Position numbers and translations under genes: made by a program. This document shows, piece by piece, positions 1 to 12,743 of a DNA stretch of 64,000 bases (positions are counted from its first letter, which is position 1; each line of letters begins with the position of its first letter). The notes beneath the pieces are model-generated. The model was given only the letters and a program-made list of their open reading frames with translations, did no database searches and was not told the origin of the DNA. The stretch is taken from positions 310,001 to 374,000 of the forward strand of contig JAHREC010000011.1 in the NCBI GenBank assembly GCA_020081605.1, in the 5' to 3' direction. Origin of the DNA: Albifimbria verrucaria. Taxonomy: Eukaryota; Ascomycota; Sordariomycetes; Hypocreales; Stachybotryaceae.

Positions 1-1
1 A

Positions 2-157
2 AGATGGGTCAAGACAGGGTGTGTTTTTGGTTCTCGCGAGAATGAAGGAGACCCCGGAGCATATTCAAGAATCGGACTGCTGCGAACTAAGGCAGATGAA
101 GATCTTCTGCAAAGCTGGCTGGAAAAGGATCCATATGGCGAGATTACTATTTATTAG
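2..157 (+). CDS. C-terminal fragment of a protein cut by the window edge, possibly HET-domain type
   Basis: An open frame runs in from the left edge and stops at TAG (155-157). Its last 51 residues include the stretches DPGAYSRIGLLRTK and EKDPYGEITIY. This kind of ending (a G-x-F/Y-x-R-I-G-L-L-R stretch, then a short tail closing with E-I/V-T-I) is familiar to me from the C-termini of fungal heterokaryon-incompatibility (HET domain) proteins. The HET domain itself would lie outside the window, so the family assignment is inference. Nothing else can be said about its function. Confidence 0.4.
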   Translation, partial: RWVKTGCVFGSRENEGDPGAYSRIGLLRTKADEDLLQSWLEKDPYGEITIY

Positions 158-947
158 TAATTATGGGGGCAATGCGTCAGTGTGAATCTGCTACTACTGC
201 AGATTGAAGGGACTGACGGAGCCATGTAACCATGTAGGTACCTTTGAAGAGCTGTAGTAGGATATTAAAACTTCAATGAATTTTCCTGAATGGCCCGATG
301 AAGAATCAGCATGCTGAGCCTGCCAGTGCGGATAATTCTTCCTGTTTATTGCAATTGAGGGCAAGGTCGACTTCCACTTAGGCCACAAGATACAACCGGC
401 TGGTTACTTCCAGTTTGCCAGTTAAATTTGATTGGCATTCAGCTTGGTTATTTAAGGTATCTTGTAAATCTTCTTTTGTAAGATTTGGTTATGGTTACTC
501 CAGCACTAGAGGCTTGAAATATCAAACGGAACAATACAGCATTGTAAGTTTGGAATTCCTATCAGCTTGAATGGGTATTCTCATGGTTTAATGAAAACCA
601 CCTACTGCTCCATGCACGCCGTTTCACATCTCGGTCAACGTTATGGCGAACCTTGACCCTTCGTGACAATGCTAAACGCCTGGACATGCATTTCGGGTGA
701 AGGGGTCAAAGCAAGCCCCGCTTTCCAGACATGTTACGTTATGGTGAGTATGATCGCCATATCTTTCGGAGGAGCAAGCAGCGAGCTGGTCGCGCCTGGC
801 ATTCATAAAGCATGATTTGCATTTTGAGTTGTCAGCCCTGGGATTATAGCCACGAATATAAAACTATGTTCAATGACAAGCCCGCGAGCAATTTAATCTA
901 TTTGCAGTTTGCTTTATTGTAACGAGTTTTGTAAAGAGCCGTTCTGT
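158..947. other. Intergenic region, no gene seen
   Basis: About 0.8 kb between the partial gene at the edge and the polygalacturonase. Only short open frames without family features occur. The last 100 bases carry a TATAAAA-like element (near 857) upstream of the polygalacturonase start. Confidence 0.5.
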
Positions 948-2438
948 ATGCCCATTGCCATGATTTTTGAATATTTGATCTTGGCGCTCTCCTGCCTTTT
1001 ACCATTGCCAAAGGTGGTGTCAAAATCGCAATTACCGAGACAGGCCGCAGAGAATGCACTGTGCTTGCATTGGGTGATGGTCAAAGCGATACCTCCAATA
1101 TTCTGAAAACTTTTGAGAATTGCGTGAAGGATGCAACTGTCATTTTCCCCGGAGATCAGACATATTGGATTGGCGAAAGGCTTCATGTAAGTTTGGACAA
1201 TGTTGACATCAAGTGGCAGGGACAATGGCTTGTGCGTTGAATCTACATCCTAACCCCTAGGATACACATTAAACTATCTTAGTTCTCCAAAGATACTGGA
1301 TACTGGCGAAACAACTCATACTATATTTCATTTCAAAACCACCGTGCTGGCTTCATTATCTCAGGAAGCAACATTAACATCGACGGCTACCATACAGGTG
1401 GGATCGATGGGAACGGCGATGTGTGGTACGACGAGGACAAAGGTGTCTCTACGGTGGGGCGTCCAATGGTGTGTTGACTGCATTTGTCTAATGCCGTACT
1501 TGCTGACTGATGTTGCATATAGCCCTTCGTCCTGTGGAATATCACAGACTCATCGGTAAAAACTTTTATGTCCAGCAGTCCCAGTTCTGGGGTGTTAATA
1601 TTATGAACGGTACCAACCTAAAGTTTGAGAATATTACCTGTAGTGCGGTCTCCAATAACGCTCCGATTGGGGTCAACTGGGTGCAGAATGCGGATGGGTT
1701 TAGTAAGTGTTGCCATGCGTAGCGACCGGGATTCATGAGCAGTGCTAATAGAAAAAGATACAATGGACGCACACAATATCTCTCTTAAGAACTTTATGTA
1801 TCGTGGAGGTGACGATTGCGTCGCTATCAAGCCTCGATCATTCAATATTCGAATTGAAAACTTAACGTGCCATGGAGGAAATGGCATCGCCATAGGGAGC
1901 CTGGGACAGTACCTAGAGGACAATACAGTTGAGAACATTCATATTAATAATGCCAAGGGATGCCCTATATCGTTCTATCAAGTTAATCTGCGACCTGCTA
2001 ACTTTCCTTTAGATGATCCGTTATGATTGGGACATGCGATGGAGCGTATACATCAAAACATGGGTTGGATTCCTCGTCCCACAAGAGAATTACGAAAGCG
2101 AAGGGCGTCCTCGCGGCGGCGGCTGGGGAAAAGTGCGCAACTTGACTTTCACTAACTTTGTGCTGGACGATGTGTCCAGAGGCCCCTACATCACCCAAGA
2201 CAATGGTAACAATGGCTCATTTGCGGGGACAAGTAAGATCGAAATTTCAAATATCCTATTTCGCAATTTTACCGGCAATCTTCGTAGGCCATCTGGAAGA
2301 CTGGGAGAGGTCAGCTGCAGCAAAGTATATCCATGCTTTGAAATACAATTCGAGGAGTTCGATAAGTTGCAAGGGGCGGCTGGAACATGTAAATGGTACA
2401 AGGCTGGCGCAATTACAGGACTTCCAGGTTGCACTTGA
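948..2438 (+). CDS. GH28 exo-polygalacturonase, secreted (frame broken twice, one splice donor altered)
   Basis: Secreted pectinase that would release galacturonic acid units from the non-reducing end of polygalacturonate. The exons I infer are 948-1231, 1283-1468, 1523-1702, 1758-1957 and 2013-2438, about 425 residues, normal for fungal exo-PGs. A hydrophobic signal peptide starts at 948. GH28 signatures in order are the NTD motif (here N-A-D-G), GGDDCVAIK with the Asp pair, CHGGNGIAIGS with the catalytic His, and VYIKTW in the R-I-K position. The frame is one base short near 1053 (an AA run) and near 1558-1562 (an A5 run). The fourth intron (1958-2012) has a branch site and a TTTAG acceptor but begins GG instead of GT, while the flanking codons join perfectly in phase 0. 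The first Thr of NTD is Ala. Family assignment is sure; whether the gene works is not. Confidence 0.85.
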
Positions 2439-2672
2439 TAATGGATTCAATCTGATCGACACATTAGGTGCTTTGGATGGGAAAGGGAAACTAATAAATG
2501 GCTACTCATGTGCTACTCTTGCATAGTCTGAATGACATAGGTTGTGTTTGCTAACTTAGGGGTTATGTCATACATCGGTGTCAAGACGTTGATAATGCTG
2601 TTGGGTCTTTCAATATACTAATTAGAAGATAAGGTAGCATATAAAGACTAAAGTATCCATACCAGCAAGCAC

Positions 2673-4261
2673 TTAAACCGGTTTACGGCCCCAAACGACC
2701 CTGGAGTTATAGTAAGCATGGGCTTTCTTCGAGCGAAGCTGGGCCCGGAGTTGGGCAATATAGACTTGGATCTCTTCCTTTGACCAGCCAAGTGTGTGAC
2801 CCATAAACAAAACAAAGCCCTCGGTGTCACATTCCAGGTTGTACTGCGTGAATTGCCCCATCTCCTTCAAGACTGGATCTTTTGGCCAATCACCCACAGG
2901 GCACTGAAAATTATAGTTAGTCAGACTTCTGATTAATCAAGTAGATCCCAGGATCTATATAGCTGTTGTCTACCACCAAACATAGAAAACAATGACTCAC
3001 CTTGAAGTTAAACTCCTGGATGTCCGTAAAACCAGCTTCTTCCATGGCCTTTCGTTGCAAGTTGTCTTCCAAGACTGTAAAGGTAGATCCTAGTTTCTTG
3101 CTACCCTCGATGAAAAACCTACCCCATTGCCCCATAGGTGAATCGTCAGCAACGGTATTGTCGTCGCTCGTTAGTACGGCAGACGCCTCGAAACTCTCAA
3201 CCCACCCGCCAGGCCGCGTAACTCGGTAAGCCTGGTTCATGAACCAAAACCAGTCCTTGATACTACCGACCAACCAACGAATATGCGTGTAGTCAATTGA
3301 GTTCTCCTTAAACGTCCATTCTTGAGTGCAATCTTCGATCTCGCTGTTAAGAGAAACGGGGACTAGGTTAGTTGATTACCAGTTGGAGAAGAGAGATGCG
3401 CTGGATAGAGTACAGACAATTGAACGTTGGGCGGGACCCATGTCGGCTGAATAGGTGATATATCAGTTCCAACAACAGTAGCATTGGGATATTGATCTGC
3501 GAAGTCACTGCAGTGGGGATAATTAGTCATGCTCGTATGTGTTTGCCCGCGCTGAAGGGATGACGGACATTGCCCAGATACCTGCAAGAGGAAATGGTTA
3601 ATTAGAATGCGCTAGTTTTTTCGGCTACGACGCTCAAGTATAGCGTACCAGTTCCAGTTCCAATATCAAGTACTTTCTACAATTCTTCGGTTAGTTCTTC
3701 GGGGCTTGCGTAATTTGAAGATAGAGAGTCCCACTGTAAGAGTCTTCGAGTCTAGGGGCGCAAGGTGTAGCTTGTCTCCAATGCCGAGTGTTAGGAGGTG
3801 GTGACTAGGCAGGAAATGGTTAGACCCTACGATGTCAAATAGAGCTATATCAGATCTTACTTGACATCCATGACCTCCTGCTGTGGACGGTCATTACTCG
3901 CCCTGTCCGATAGAAATATAAACAGGTGTCTCAGATACTCCATGTTTGCCATCGGAGCGTCTCACCAATACTGCGCGTTGCCTTGATCACTGTGGTACGA
4001 ACGACCATGAATTTTCCTATACTGGAGGATGGTGGAGGTTATCGAAGCGGTCGAGGATTCTATAGTGCTACCCAGAGCCGAGTTTGCATCGTTTTCATCA
4101 TCTTGTGCGTGCTGCGCTGCCCAATGATCGGGTCCAAGAATGCCCGCACCAGCGTCTGCCTCGGCTTGGGTTGGTGAATTAGAAGCATTGGCTGGAGCGG
4201 CCGCTGTTTCAGGCGGCGGCATAGCAGCGGCCTCGGTGCGATCTCTATTTTCCCCTGTCAT
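2673..4261 (-). CDS. LaeA-like SAM-dependent methyltransferase
   Basis: Class I methyltransferase of the large fungal LaeA-like/TAM group. Some members regulate secondary metabolism from the nucleus and others methylate small molecules. Exons on the complement: 3966-4261, 3861-3902, 3735-3804, 3649-3676, 3569-3581, 3418-3507, 3001-3343 and 2673-2903. They total 1113 nt, 370 residues, with no frame defect. The first 60 residues are Ala/Pro/Glu-rich and probably disordered. SAM-binding motif I reads [16 protein letters not shown] and is assembled from four exons. It is followed by GTDISPIQP (acidic loop) and VPPNVQFEIEDC, all standard in this group. Two exons are extremely small (28 and 13 nt). 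It sits at the edge of the oxidative gene block, which fits either a regulatory or a tailoring role; the substrate cannot be told. Confidence 0.9.
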
Positions 4262-6448
4262 ATTAGATGTATCTTTGCTTCTTAACTTCCTCTGCTGTTT
4301 GCATAAAGGCGGAGTTTGGCTGTTGAAATGAGGGAAAGAGTATTTATAGGTACAATCTGACCCCTGTTGAATTATTTGTCAGATGAGCTTGGGTGACCAA
4401 CAGTGTCTATTATCCATGTTCTTCAGTTAATTATTATTTCTCTACTGAAACAAGAACTGGAGTGAATCTGGGTTATGTCACGTAATGAAGAATCGAGGGG
4501 TAAAAGTGAAATAACCCATATCTGAATACAACGGGCCGTAAGGATTGTGGGCGAGACATTCTTATACGTTCACGCATTACTCGGTATATTAAATATTCAA
4601 ACGTATGAAATATATTGCTTTTAAAATTTAATCATTCAATACCTATTTAATTGGTTTCAAGAGTAAGTTCTCCCGCCTTCACAATGTGGTTGGAATTGAT
4701 GTGGCGAATCCTGTGGCCTTACTGTAAAGTAGCTACCCTACGGGCCCCATTTGTGTGTAAAGGCCATGGGGCATCTGACTACAGTTTTGCAATCAGCACT
4801 CTATTTGTACGTAGGATGAAGTTTTCAGCGCCTGCTGGCTATGCCAATTTTTAAAGGTAGCGGCTCTTTTATGAAAAGATCAGATATATGTATCTTCTCA
4901 TGGACATGTACATCATACAAAATTTTCTTTTCACAAACCCACTCATGAGGGGAAGCCGGGTGAATACGCCAAAATAAAGACCATCTATTCAATGCTAAAG
5001 ATGGCTCTTGTCGGTCCAACCCAGCCTTAAGACCTGATTTTCTGCCTTAAAGGGAGGGTGAGACCTAGTCCAGCACATCTATGCCCATAAAGCTCAACAA
5101 AGGAAGTGCGACAACCTTCTGTGTTCTTCTTACTTATCCACAACTTCAATTGCATTCCATCTTCAGACGAAAATTTAGCTTGGCCGTACGGCATAAACTG
5201 CGTAGAAAAGATTGAAGTGCAGGGCACCACCTCCTACGTTGTTAAAGCTAACAGAACTCAAGAAGATAGTTTTGAGGCTATCAGATCAAAGACAACCTTA
5301 GTAATAGTTGAGGCTGCCTGAATGCCGCACCTGCTTCACCCGCCTCTTGGCTGTGGTGTTGCAATTCTAGCTTGAGAAGTTGATTACAAGAAGGAGTGTA
5401 GTTAGTATCCCAAGAAATTGTGTGCGTAAAAGGCGATAAGGGTATTAGAAAAGTGTATAAATATTTAATACTTCAACAACTTGACTGATGGATTCGTCGC
5501 GTCGCGTCTCAAAGGGAATGTTGACAGTGCGAAGCGGATTGGAGGGCTGTTGGTGGAGGTTGGCAAAGGCACAATGATGAAGGTTATGACTACCTGCAAT
5601 AGATACAGCATGGTTTGTCACAGTCAAACGTTATCCAGAAGTCCGATCTTGTAAGTCACAAAATTATATTTTAGCAGATGCTCTGCTAAGTTGGAATTTC
5701 ATGTTTGAAAATGGCCACACTTTTACGTTTACTGCTTGTAATTGTTATTAGGCAGAAGACAAATTACTTAATTAGTTCAAAATAATGATCAAAAACACCG
5801 CAAACATCCTTGACAAGCCCGCATTGTGGACGGATTGTTGGATCGTATGGTTCCAGAAGGTACATGCTACAGGGCTTGATACAACATCAATTAGCAATAC
5901 AACAGGTTAAGGTGATGGTGCAGATGAAATGAACAATCCATTTCATCATCGTCTAATGTACCGTCGAGCTTAACCCTAATGTTCCATGAAAAATTTTGTT
6001 GAAAAGTGTCACTACCTCCACGAAGCCTCCCAAGCTAATAATAGTGGCAATGCAGAACGTCATTCTGCTTGGAATCCCAAAACCTTTTTCTTGATATCTG
6101 ATCCCTATCGTTCTATCCAATGCCATGTCACGATTGAATATCTGGGGATAATGCTAAAATTTGAAAAGAGAATCTCCGTGCCTCGAGCAAGGTGTAAAAA
6201 CTACATAGAGGTCACTCGTGTACAGCGTTAAAAATAATTTTTACATATCAAGATGGTTAAGCTACCAAAAGATGGCCAGGAAATGACATGAGTTTAATAC
6301 AACGGATAATTGCAGTGCCGTAACTCCTGTCTAGTATTGCCTGTAAAGGGTGACCCAGAGAAGACTCAAAAGCTCTCAACTACTCAAGACTATATAAATG
6401 GTAGAATGCGACTAATATATTCATAGCGCCCGTAGTCGTGAGAATCTC
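4262..6448. other. Gene-free stretch, AT-rich
   Basis: About 2.2 kb between the methyltransferase start and the end of the first P450 gene. Only short open frames without recognisable domains, signal peptides or codon pattern are present. Around 4580-4650 the sequence is very AT-rich. No repeat structure or transposase relic was recognised by eye. Confidence 0.5.
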
Positions 6449-8212
6449 TTAGCAAGTAGAAGCCTCGTGCGCCGTCACAGTACCCTCTAGACTTGCCTTA
6501 CCTTTGATACCAATCATGAACGAATCACTTTCGATTTCGAAATGGTCCGGGGCTATACCGAAGAAGTCAAAGTCGAATCTCTTTACCAGCACCGCGACAA
6601 CCAAGTACAATTCCGCCCAGGCCAGGCTGCAGCATTATTATGTTAGCAACACGACTTCTCTAGCATCACCAAGCTTCAAGAGTGATGCATTGAGCTGGGA
6701 AGACATACTGCATACCGAGACAGATTCTAGATCCACGCGAAAAAGGAGCATAGACTTTCTCCGCCCGTTTTCGGGACTCCGGATCGGTCCAGCGATCTGG
6801 GTTAAAGCGCTTAGGCTCTGGGTACAACTCTTCGTCCATGTGTATATCAAGTGTAGTTATACCAATCGGCGTCCCTACTGGGATGAGCCAGTTTCTATAC
6901 ACGACGTCTCGATCAGGGGCGACTCGCTGGAGCCGTGTCGCCAGCGCGGGGCTTAATCGCATGGCTTCTAATAACACCCCTGTCAAATAAGGAAGCTTCT
7001 CAAGTGCGCGCAGCTCTGGTGGCGAGTCGAGCTGTGCACTGGAAAGCTCAGAGCGAAGTCTTTGGAGAATTTGAGGGTTGCTCCAAACATTGTAGAGAAT
7101 CATTCGCATTACACTAGCCGTAGTCTCGAAGCCTGCGCCAGTTACCGTAACCACGTCAGCGAAGACACGTTGCAGCGACTTCTCCTGCGGGGAAGGTCTG
7201 ACTGAACAATCTCGTGGACGATAGTGTGAGGATCGACATCATTCGGTGAAGGGTTCGCTGCAGCCCTGAGGAGTCGATCAGTTTCATTTTCCGATTCCTA
7301 GCAATCAGATTCATGTCAGTTAAAGGTCCCGGCTTGGAGGCAGAGATGTTGGAAGCAAACAAGCTTACAGTTACGTATCGCAACCAGTTGGCCAAATCCT
7401 TATCACCACTATATTTGATTAAAAAGTTCCTTGGAATTGCCAACATGAGCGGGCTGTACCAAGGAATGTGCTTGTTTATACGCCAAATTCTGCCGCCCTC
7501 TTGCATGAACAGTGTCATACCCATGCCAAAATCTTCTTGGTCCAAAGTATTGTGGTTCGTACTAAGGATGAAGTCTGTCGAAACATCACGTTGGAAAGCA
7601 CTAATGGCAGCGCCGAGATCCAGGCTTCGTCCAGTTCCTTGGAACCCAGCAATTCGATCACATAACTTGTTCAGATGCTTCAAAATAAGGTCCTGCTGAT
7701 TTGAGACCCTGGCTTTCGAGAAGAAGCTGTTAAGGGGTTGACGCCGTGCTTTATGTAGATCATGTTCACCAGTGAAGAGAATAGAGCCTTTAGCATTATG
7801 GCCATTGATGCTCCAGTCGTATTTGTTCCAGCGCCCCTCGTGGCGGAAGAGTTTCTCGTAAAATGAAGAGTCTTTGATGTGTAGCTCGTGAGGGCTGATG
7901 CGTACAATCGGGCCTTGAATCGTGTTTGTTTAACACCACTTACGGGACTAGGGTGTTGAAAGTTTTGGGCTATTGCAACGGAAGAGTCAACTTACCATAT
8001 CTTCTATGCATTTCCGCTATTCGAAACTCATATTGTCCGTTTTGAACAACATCATAGTAGGCTTCATAGTACCGTGTAATGGCAGCAAGCTTGGGCCCAG
8101 GGAATTTAGCAAGAGGATGTAGAAAGACTCGATAGAAGGCCAACGTTAGCGCATAAATGACAGTTGTCACTACAACAGTCTGCCAAGACAGAGCTTTCAG
8201 AATGCTTTCCAT
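6449..8212 (-). CDS. Cytochrome P450 monooxygenase (one base short)
   Basis: Membrane-anchored P450 of the fungal secondary-metabolism type. Exons on the complement: 7996-8212, 7369-7913, 6709-7297 and 6449-6626, 509 residues once one base is added. It starts with a single hydrophobic anchor, then the proline-rich hinge (LAKFPGPKLAA). The oxygen-binding I-helix reads TGAGFETTAS, the ExxR motif is in EAMRLSP, and the heme loop is FSRGSRICLG with the axial Cys. All catalytic elements are present. The frame slips at a C4 run (plus-strand 7189-7192) just before the I-helix; the residues before and after fit a continuous P450. The first intron uses an AAG acceptor. It lies between the methyltransferase and the transporter and is probably a tailoring enzyme; the substrate is unknown. 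Confidence 0.88.
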
Positions 8213-9928
8213 TTAAGTGGACGAAGGTGTGGTCAAGCTTCGAGGCTGGTTAGGGCAGACGCCAACGACACTTGGCGCAAGGAGAGAGGCACTGTCACTC
8301 TAAGAAAGCGGCCAAGATCTGCAATGTCGCGTTTAAGAAGCTCTTACTCTCCATGGCTTTTAACAGATTCCTTGCCCGCCTCCTTAATCCATGAGACTGA
8401 CATGATTTGTAATGTGTAATACATACGATGTCGCATAACTGCAAGAGAAACAACCAACACCCTCAGAGGTGCGGGGTTCACCAGCACCTAAACGTAATCA
8501 TTATCTTTTCTGACTTACTTAACAAGGGTCGCAGTGTTGGTTGCTGTACCGTTGCCAGTAGCCTGCATGATATAAGCACCGCTGACAACACGAAATGGCA
8601 GCTACGGGTTCCAATTCGCTGTATGTGATATGAGCCAAGAATGAGGCTGTGCATCTCTTGCAGTCCCATCTTACCCTCCTTGTTACTCTAGAGCCAATAT
8701 TATTGCAATGTTGTATGATTTGGGACCGATAAAAATCACTTCAAGTCACTTCAAGCGTGTTGGCTGGGATTGTGTTGGTAGTACTCTTGAATCCTAGTAT
8801 AGCATTCCCTGCCGCCACGCAGTGCTAAGCCAGCCAATGACTGCCACCTACAGCAATACAAGATGGAGTATCATTCGATCATGGAGATTTGTAACCTAGT
8901 CAGCGTTCTAAGTGCAGCTCTGCAACTCTATGAGTCTCTGGTGAGCGGCGCAGTATGTGAGCTAAAGTCGGTAAAACAGTAACGCTACTTCGTCTAGAAG
9001 TCTAGGGTAAGGGAATAAATTTTGTGTCAGGACCTTTCGATTACATTTTAATGTCAAGCGGCTCTTCGTACCTTATTGCTGACATCGAGGACTTGCAATT
9101 AGCCTTCGATGAACTTCACTAACACCAGATCCATTCAATGCAGCCCAATGTGATCCCCTGCAAAGGCTCTATGGTCTAGGTCCATGGTTCTACTCATTTC
9201 ATCTCATTCACCTTGGCCAGCAATCCGGACGTCACAGTCCCTGGGACTAGATGGCTACATAAACCTCGGCTACTCTTTCTGCTAGTGGAGCCGCAAAAGT
9301 GCAGATGACCGTGACCAGGTCCTAAAATGATGGTACCGTCATTGTGAATGGGCAAATTATGCAGCATCTCGTGCAATACCGAAACAATTCCGTCATTTTA
9401 AAATGTACGCTGGGCATTGGGCGGTGCTCACGAGAAAGCCCTCTCGAGTACTCGCAGGAGTATGTCGTCGTGAAACCAAATCATTACTCACGGATGTAAG
9501 TGATGATCACCAAGCTTCATCAATCAATCTTTCTCTCGATTGGCAATATGTGGTCATGTTATTTAAACCTGCTTTTCCTACCATTTTCGCGTCGGATATA
9601 TCTTCTTGGCCTTGATTGGCCATTTCTCTTGTCGAGGACCCTCTCTGTTTGCCTCGGGAATGTAGGATCGGCTATTCGGCGGATCCTCTAGGAACTAGGA
9701 CTGCACCCCTACTAGTTAGTTGGCAAATGAAATGCAAGCAGCCTGGGGAAACTGACAAATCCGCAATGTTCTCAGATGGGCGCAAAGAATTTCCAGGGAC
9801 CCGCTCACATCCCCTTATGTGGAGGAAATTTTCGTGCATTTGTCCGTGCTTGGACTGTACACTGTTGACCTTAACACGACGAGCCGTCTCAGGCTCTTGG
9901 AAACCTTCCTCCACTTGGTGGAATCAGC
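8213..9928. promoter_or_regulatory. Shared upstream region between divergent P450 and transporter genes
   Basis: About 1.7 kb separates the P450 start (8212, minus) from the transporter start (9929, plus), so any promoter elements for both lie here. No coding region can be supported. Small open frames near 9400-9940 show no family features. No specific operator was recognised. Confidence 0.35.
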
Positions 9929-11461
9929 ATGGCTTCCGTTGAACCGTCTCGCCTGGAGCTAGGCGCCGAAAGACAGCATGACAGTCACATCGACATTGCG
10001 TCGGATCAGCGCTCTATAAACGGCAACCAAGACTCAACTAAGCGATCCAACTCGGAGCAAGTCTTTGATTCCGATAAGACGGCCCCGGTAGTGACGAGTA
10101 GCGAGAGTTCAGTGGAAAGCAATGACAATGACATACCCGACGGCGGTACAGCCGCCTGGCTGGTCATCCTGGGGGCGTGGTGTGCGTCTTTTGCGCTTAC
10201 GGCTGGATCAACAGTGAGTTAACATGTCCCAATCGAGAGAATCAAACTATTCTTGTAAGGGAATTCTGACTCGTTCGGATTTAGCTGTTGGAACTTTTCA
10301 GGTTTATTATGAGACTGGCCCCTGAAAGACTATTCTTCGAGCGAAATCTCATGGATCCCATCCTTGCAAATCTTCTTCATGTCATTCCTGGGACCTATCC
10401 TTGGTAGAATATATGATCGATATGGTTTGCGCCTCTTGGTCGGCGTAGGGTCATTCATGCATGTATTTGGCTTGATGATGGCTTCCTGTCCACCAAGTAT
10501 TACCAGTTCCTCCTGTCCCAAGGAGTTTGCAGCGCCATCGGTGTTGCAGCTGTATTCATGTGCGCCATCACTACTATCAGTGAGTGGTTCACCAAACGAC
10601 GTGGCCTCGCATTCGGAGTAATGGCTACTGGTTCCAGCGTAGGCGGCGTCGTCTTTCCGATTATGATGAATAACATGATTCAAACCGTGGGCTACGGATG
10701 GGCTATGCGCACTGCCGCCTTCATCATCTTGGTCCTCTTGGTTGTCACTAACCTAACCTTACGGTCTCGGCGTGTGCGAGTACAGGCCAAGCTTCCTCGA
10801 GAGTCCCTCACCAAGCCATTGCGTGAGCTGACATTTGTGATGCTCTTCATTGGCCTTTTCCTCGTGCCATTTGGCCTCTACGCTCCTATTACCTACATCC
10901 CGACAGTAGCTATTGGAACCGGCATGTCCAACGACATGGCCCAAAACCTGGTCGCTATCTATAACGCTGCAAGGTGAGAGCTGCTTACTCTTGAAATATG
11001 AAGGGCTTGATGCGTGCTAACGCTTAATCTTGTAGTCTTTTTGGGCGTCTTGGCTCCGGTTATATCTCAGACAAGCTCGGAAAATTCAACACATTCATTG
11101 CCGCATGTTACGTATCTGGCATATTGATACTAGCAATGTGGATTCCTGCAAATACTTCAGCACTGACAATTTCCTTCGCTGTCTTGTTTGGCTTGTTCTC
11201 AGGCGCCTATATCTCTCTCATGGCCGCTCTAGTCGCACAAATATCGCCGATCGAGGAACTGGGTTATCGAAACGGCATAATCTTCTTTGGCTCCGCAATA
11301 GGAGGATTGGTCACCTCGCCCATCGCTGGCGCCATCTTGGAAGGGCCTGGAAGTTGGGTTGGCCTCAAGGTTTTGCTGGCGTCATGATGCTGGGTGGAAC
11401 TACGGGTGTACTCGTTGCACGTTTTCTCAAAACAGGCCTGAGGCCCAGAGCAGTTTTCTAG
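9929..11461 (+). CDS. MFS transporter, monocarboxylate-transporter (MCT) type (four single-base deficits)
   Basis: Twelve-helix plasma-membrane transporter of the MCT-like MFS family common in fungal metabolite clusters. Exons 9929-10213, 10285-10973 and 11036-11461, 467 residues after restoring frame. The hydrophilic N-terminus of about 70 residues is Ser/Asp-rich and precedes DGGTAAWLVILGAWC, the usual start of helix 1. Helix 1 continues as YGWIN and exon 2 opens with VGTFQVYY, both hallmarks of this family. FTKRRGLAFGV is the loop between helices 4 and 5, and GRLGSGYISDKLG lies at mid-protein. The frame is one base short at 10189-10192 (T4), 10319-10322 (C4), 10485-10486 (CC) and 11371-11374 (T4). 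Family is certain. Whether it exports the block's product or imports an acid is inference. Confidence 0.87.
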
Positions 11462-12743
11462 ACTCTCGTCATAGACCCGTTAGGCAAGACTTTGTAGCGA
11501 TGAAACCATCACAAGAGTCCAGGAACTCATCTGTAAGCCCAAGCAGTTGAGATGCCATTTCCTGATAAAAGGAACCAGTGCCAACTGCCATATCTCCAGA
11601 AAGGATTCTCCCACATGCCTCATTAAAGACTCAAATGATGAATAGTGCTGTGCTACATATTGTAAGATAGTTTCACAAAATATTAAACTGCACAATCGGC
11701 TGAGTCTTTTAGTCACCTTAGTAGCAAATCTTTAGGCTTTGACTAAGTCTTATTTATGTATATGTAAACTTGCCAAGTACACTGCCTAGTGCACTATGTG
11801 ATACATACATATAGTTAATAGTTAGTATGATAATTAAGATATAGGTGGCTTAACTCGTTTCTGTCGGTTATTTGCAAGTTGAATCCAAGTTTACTGTCTT
11901 TTGAGTTCATTCGAAGGCCCTAAACATGGGCCTTAACCACCGGGCCTATGAAAAGATTTGAGCGCTATAGACTCCTGAAATGGCGGTTATTCTTTTTCGT
12001 GGATATCAAAGGTCTGATACCTCTAATGAATTCCCAATTGAAGAAGTTAAGATAGTAGAGGACCCCGATGGCATCGTTGAGTCAAGAATAACCACCGCAG
12101 TAGCATATGCTATCTGTATCCGCCTACTGATTATACCTCTACATTGAATACTTGATTGGTTAAAAAGTTATTAATGGCTCTGGGATTTTTTCACTTTCAG
12201 AATTACCGAGCTAATTGCCGTGTCAGAACTATGATCCAAATCCCTCCATCATCATCAAATAGCCCCCGGGAAAAGGGTTTCATTCTTTCATTTTGCCAGA
12301 GCGTGAACTTCCGCCTGATATCCGTATTCAGCAGAAGTCGTTCCAGAACCGGAATGAGCGGCGCACTGGAAGCGGTGTCGAGGTAGTCTGTCTATACACA
12401 TATTTATTATCGTGTGGTCAAGGGCCCCGGTTAAATTCATTGTCCCGTAAGCGCTGGCAAGCCCAGTCCCTCGGGATATAGCACCGCAATTACTCCCATA
12501 AGACATCACCTTCTAGTGGCTGCCGGTTAGCCCGATTCAATTCAAAGACATGATCATTATGTACCCAATTACCCGTTGCCTTTGCTTCTGCCAATATGCA
12601 GTAATATCTGGAGCAGGGCCCCTCAGACCGTTGCCTGAGACATCGCACATATAAAAGGGAGAAATCTGCTGGGCGTTAATTCCCAAGAGGCCCAATCTTT
12701 ACAGGCGGCACCCAAATAAATACGTGTAAACCAAAGCGTCACC
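11462..12743. other. Gene-free stretch, AT-rich
   Basis: About 1.3 kb between transporter and tyrosinase genes. The part from 11700 to 11870 is AT-rich and contains many TA-rich tetranucleotides. The last 100 bases before the tyrosinase start hold a plausible TATA element (ATATAAAAG near 12650). No coding or repeat structure is supported. Confidence 0.45.
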
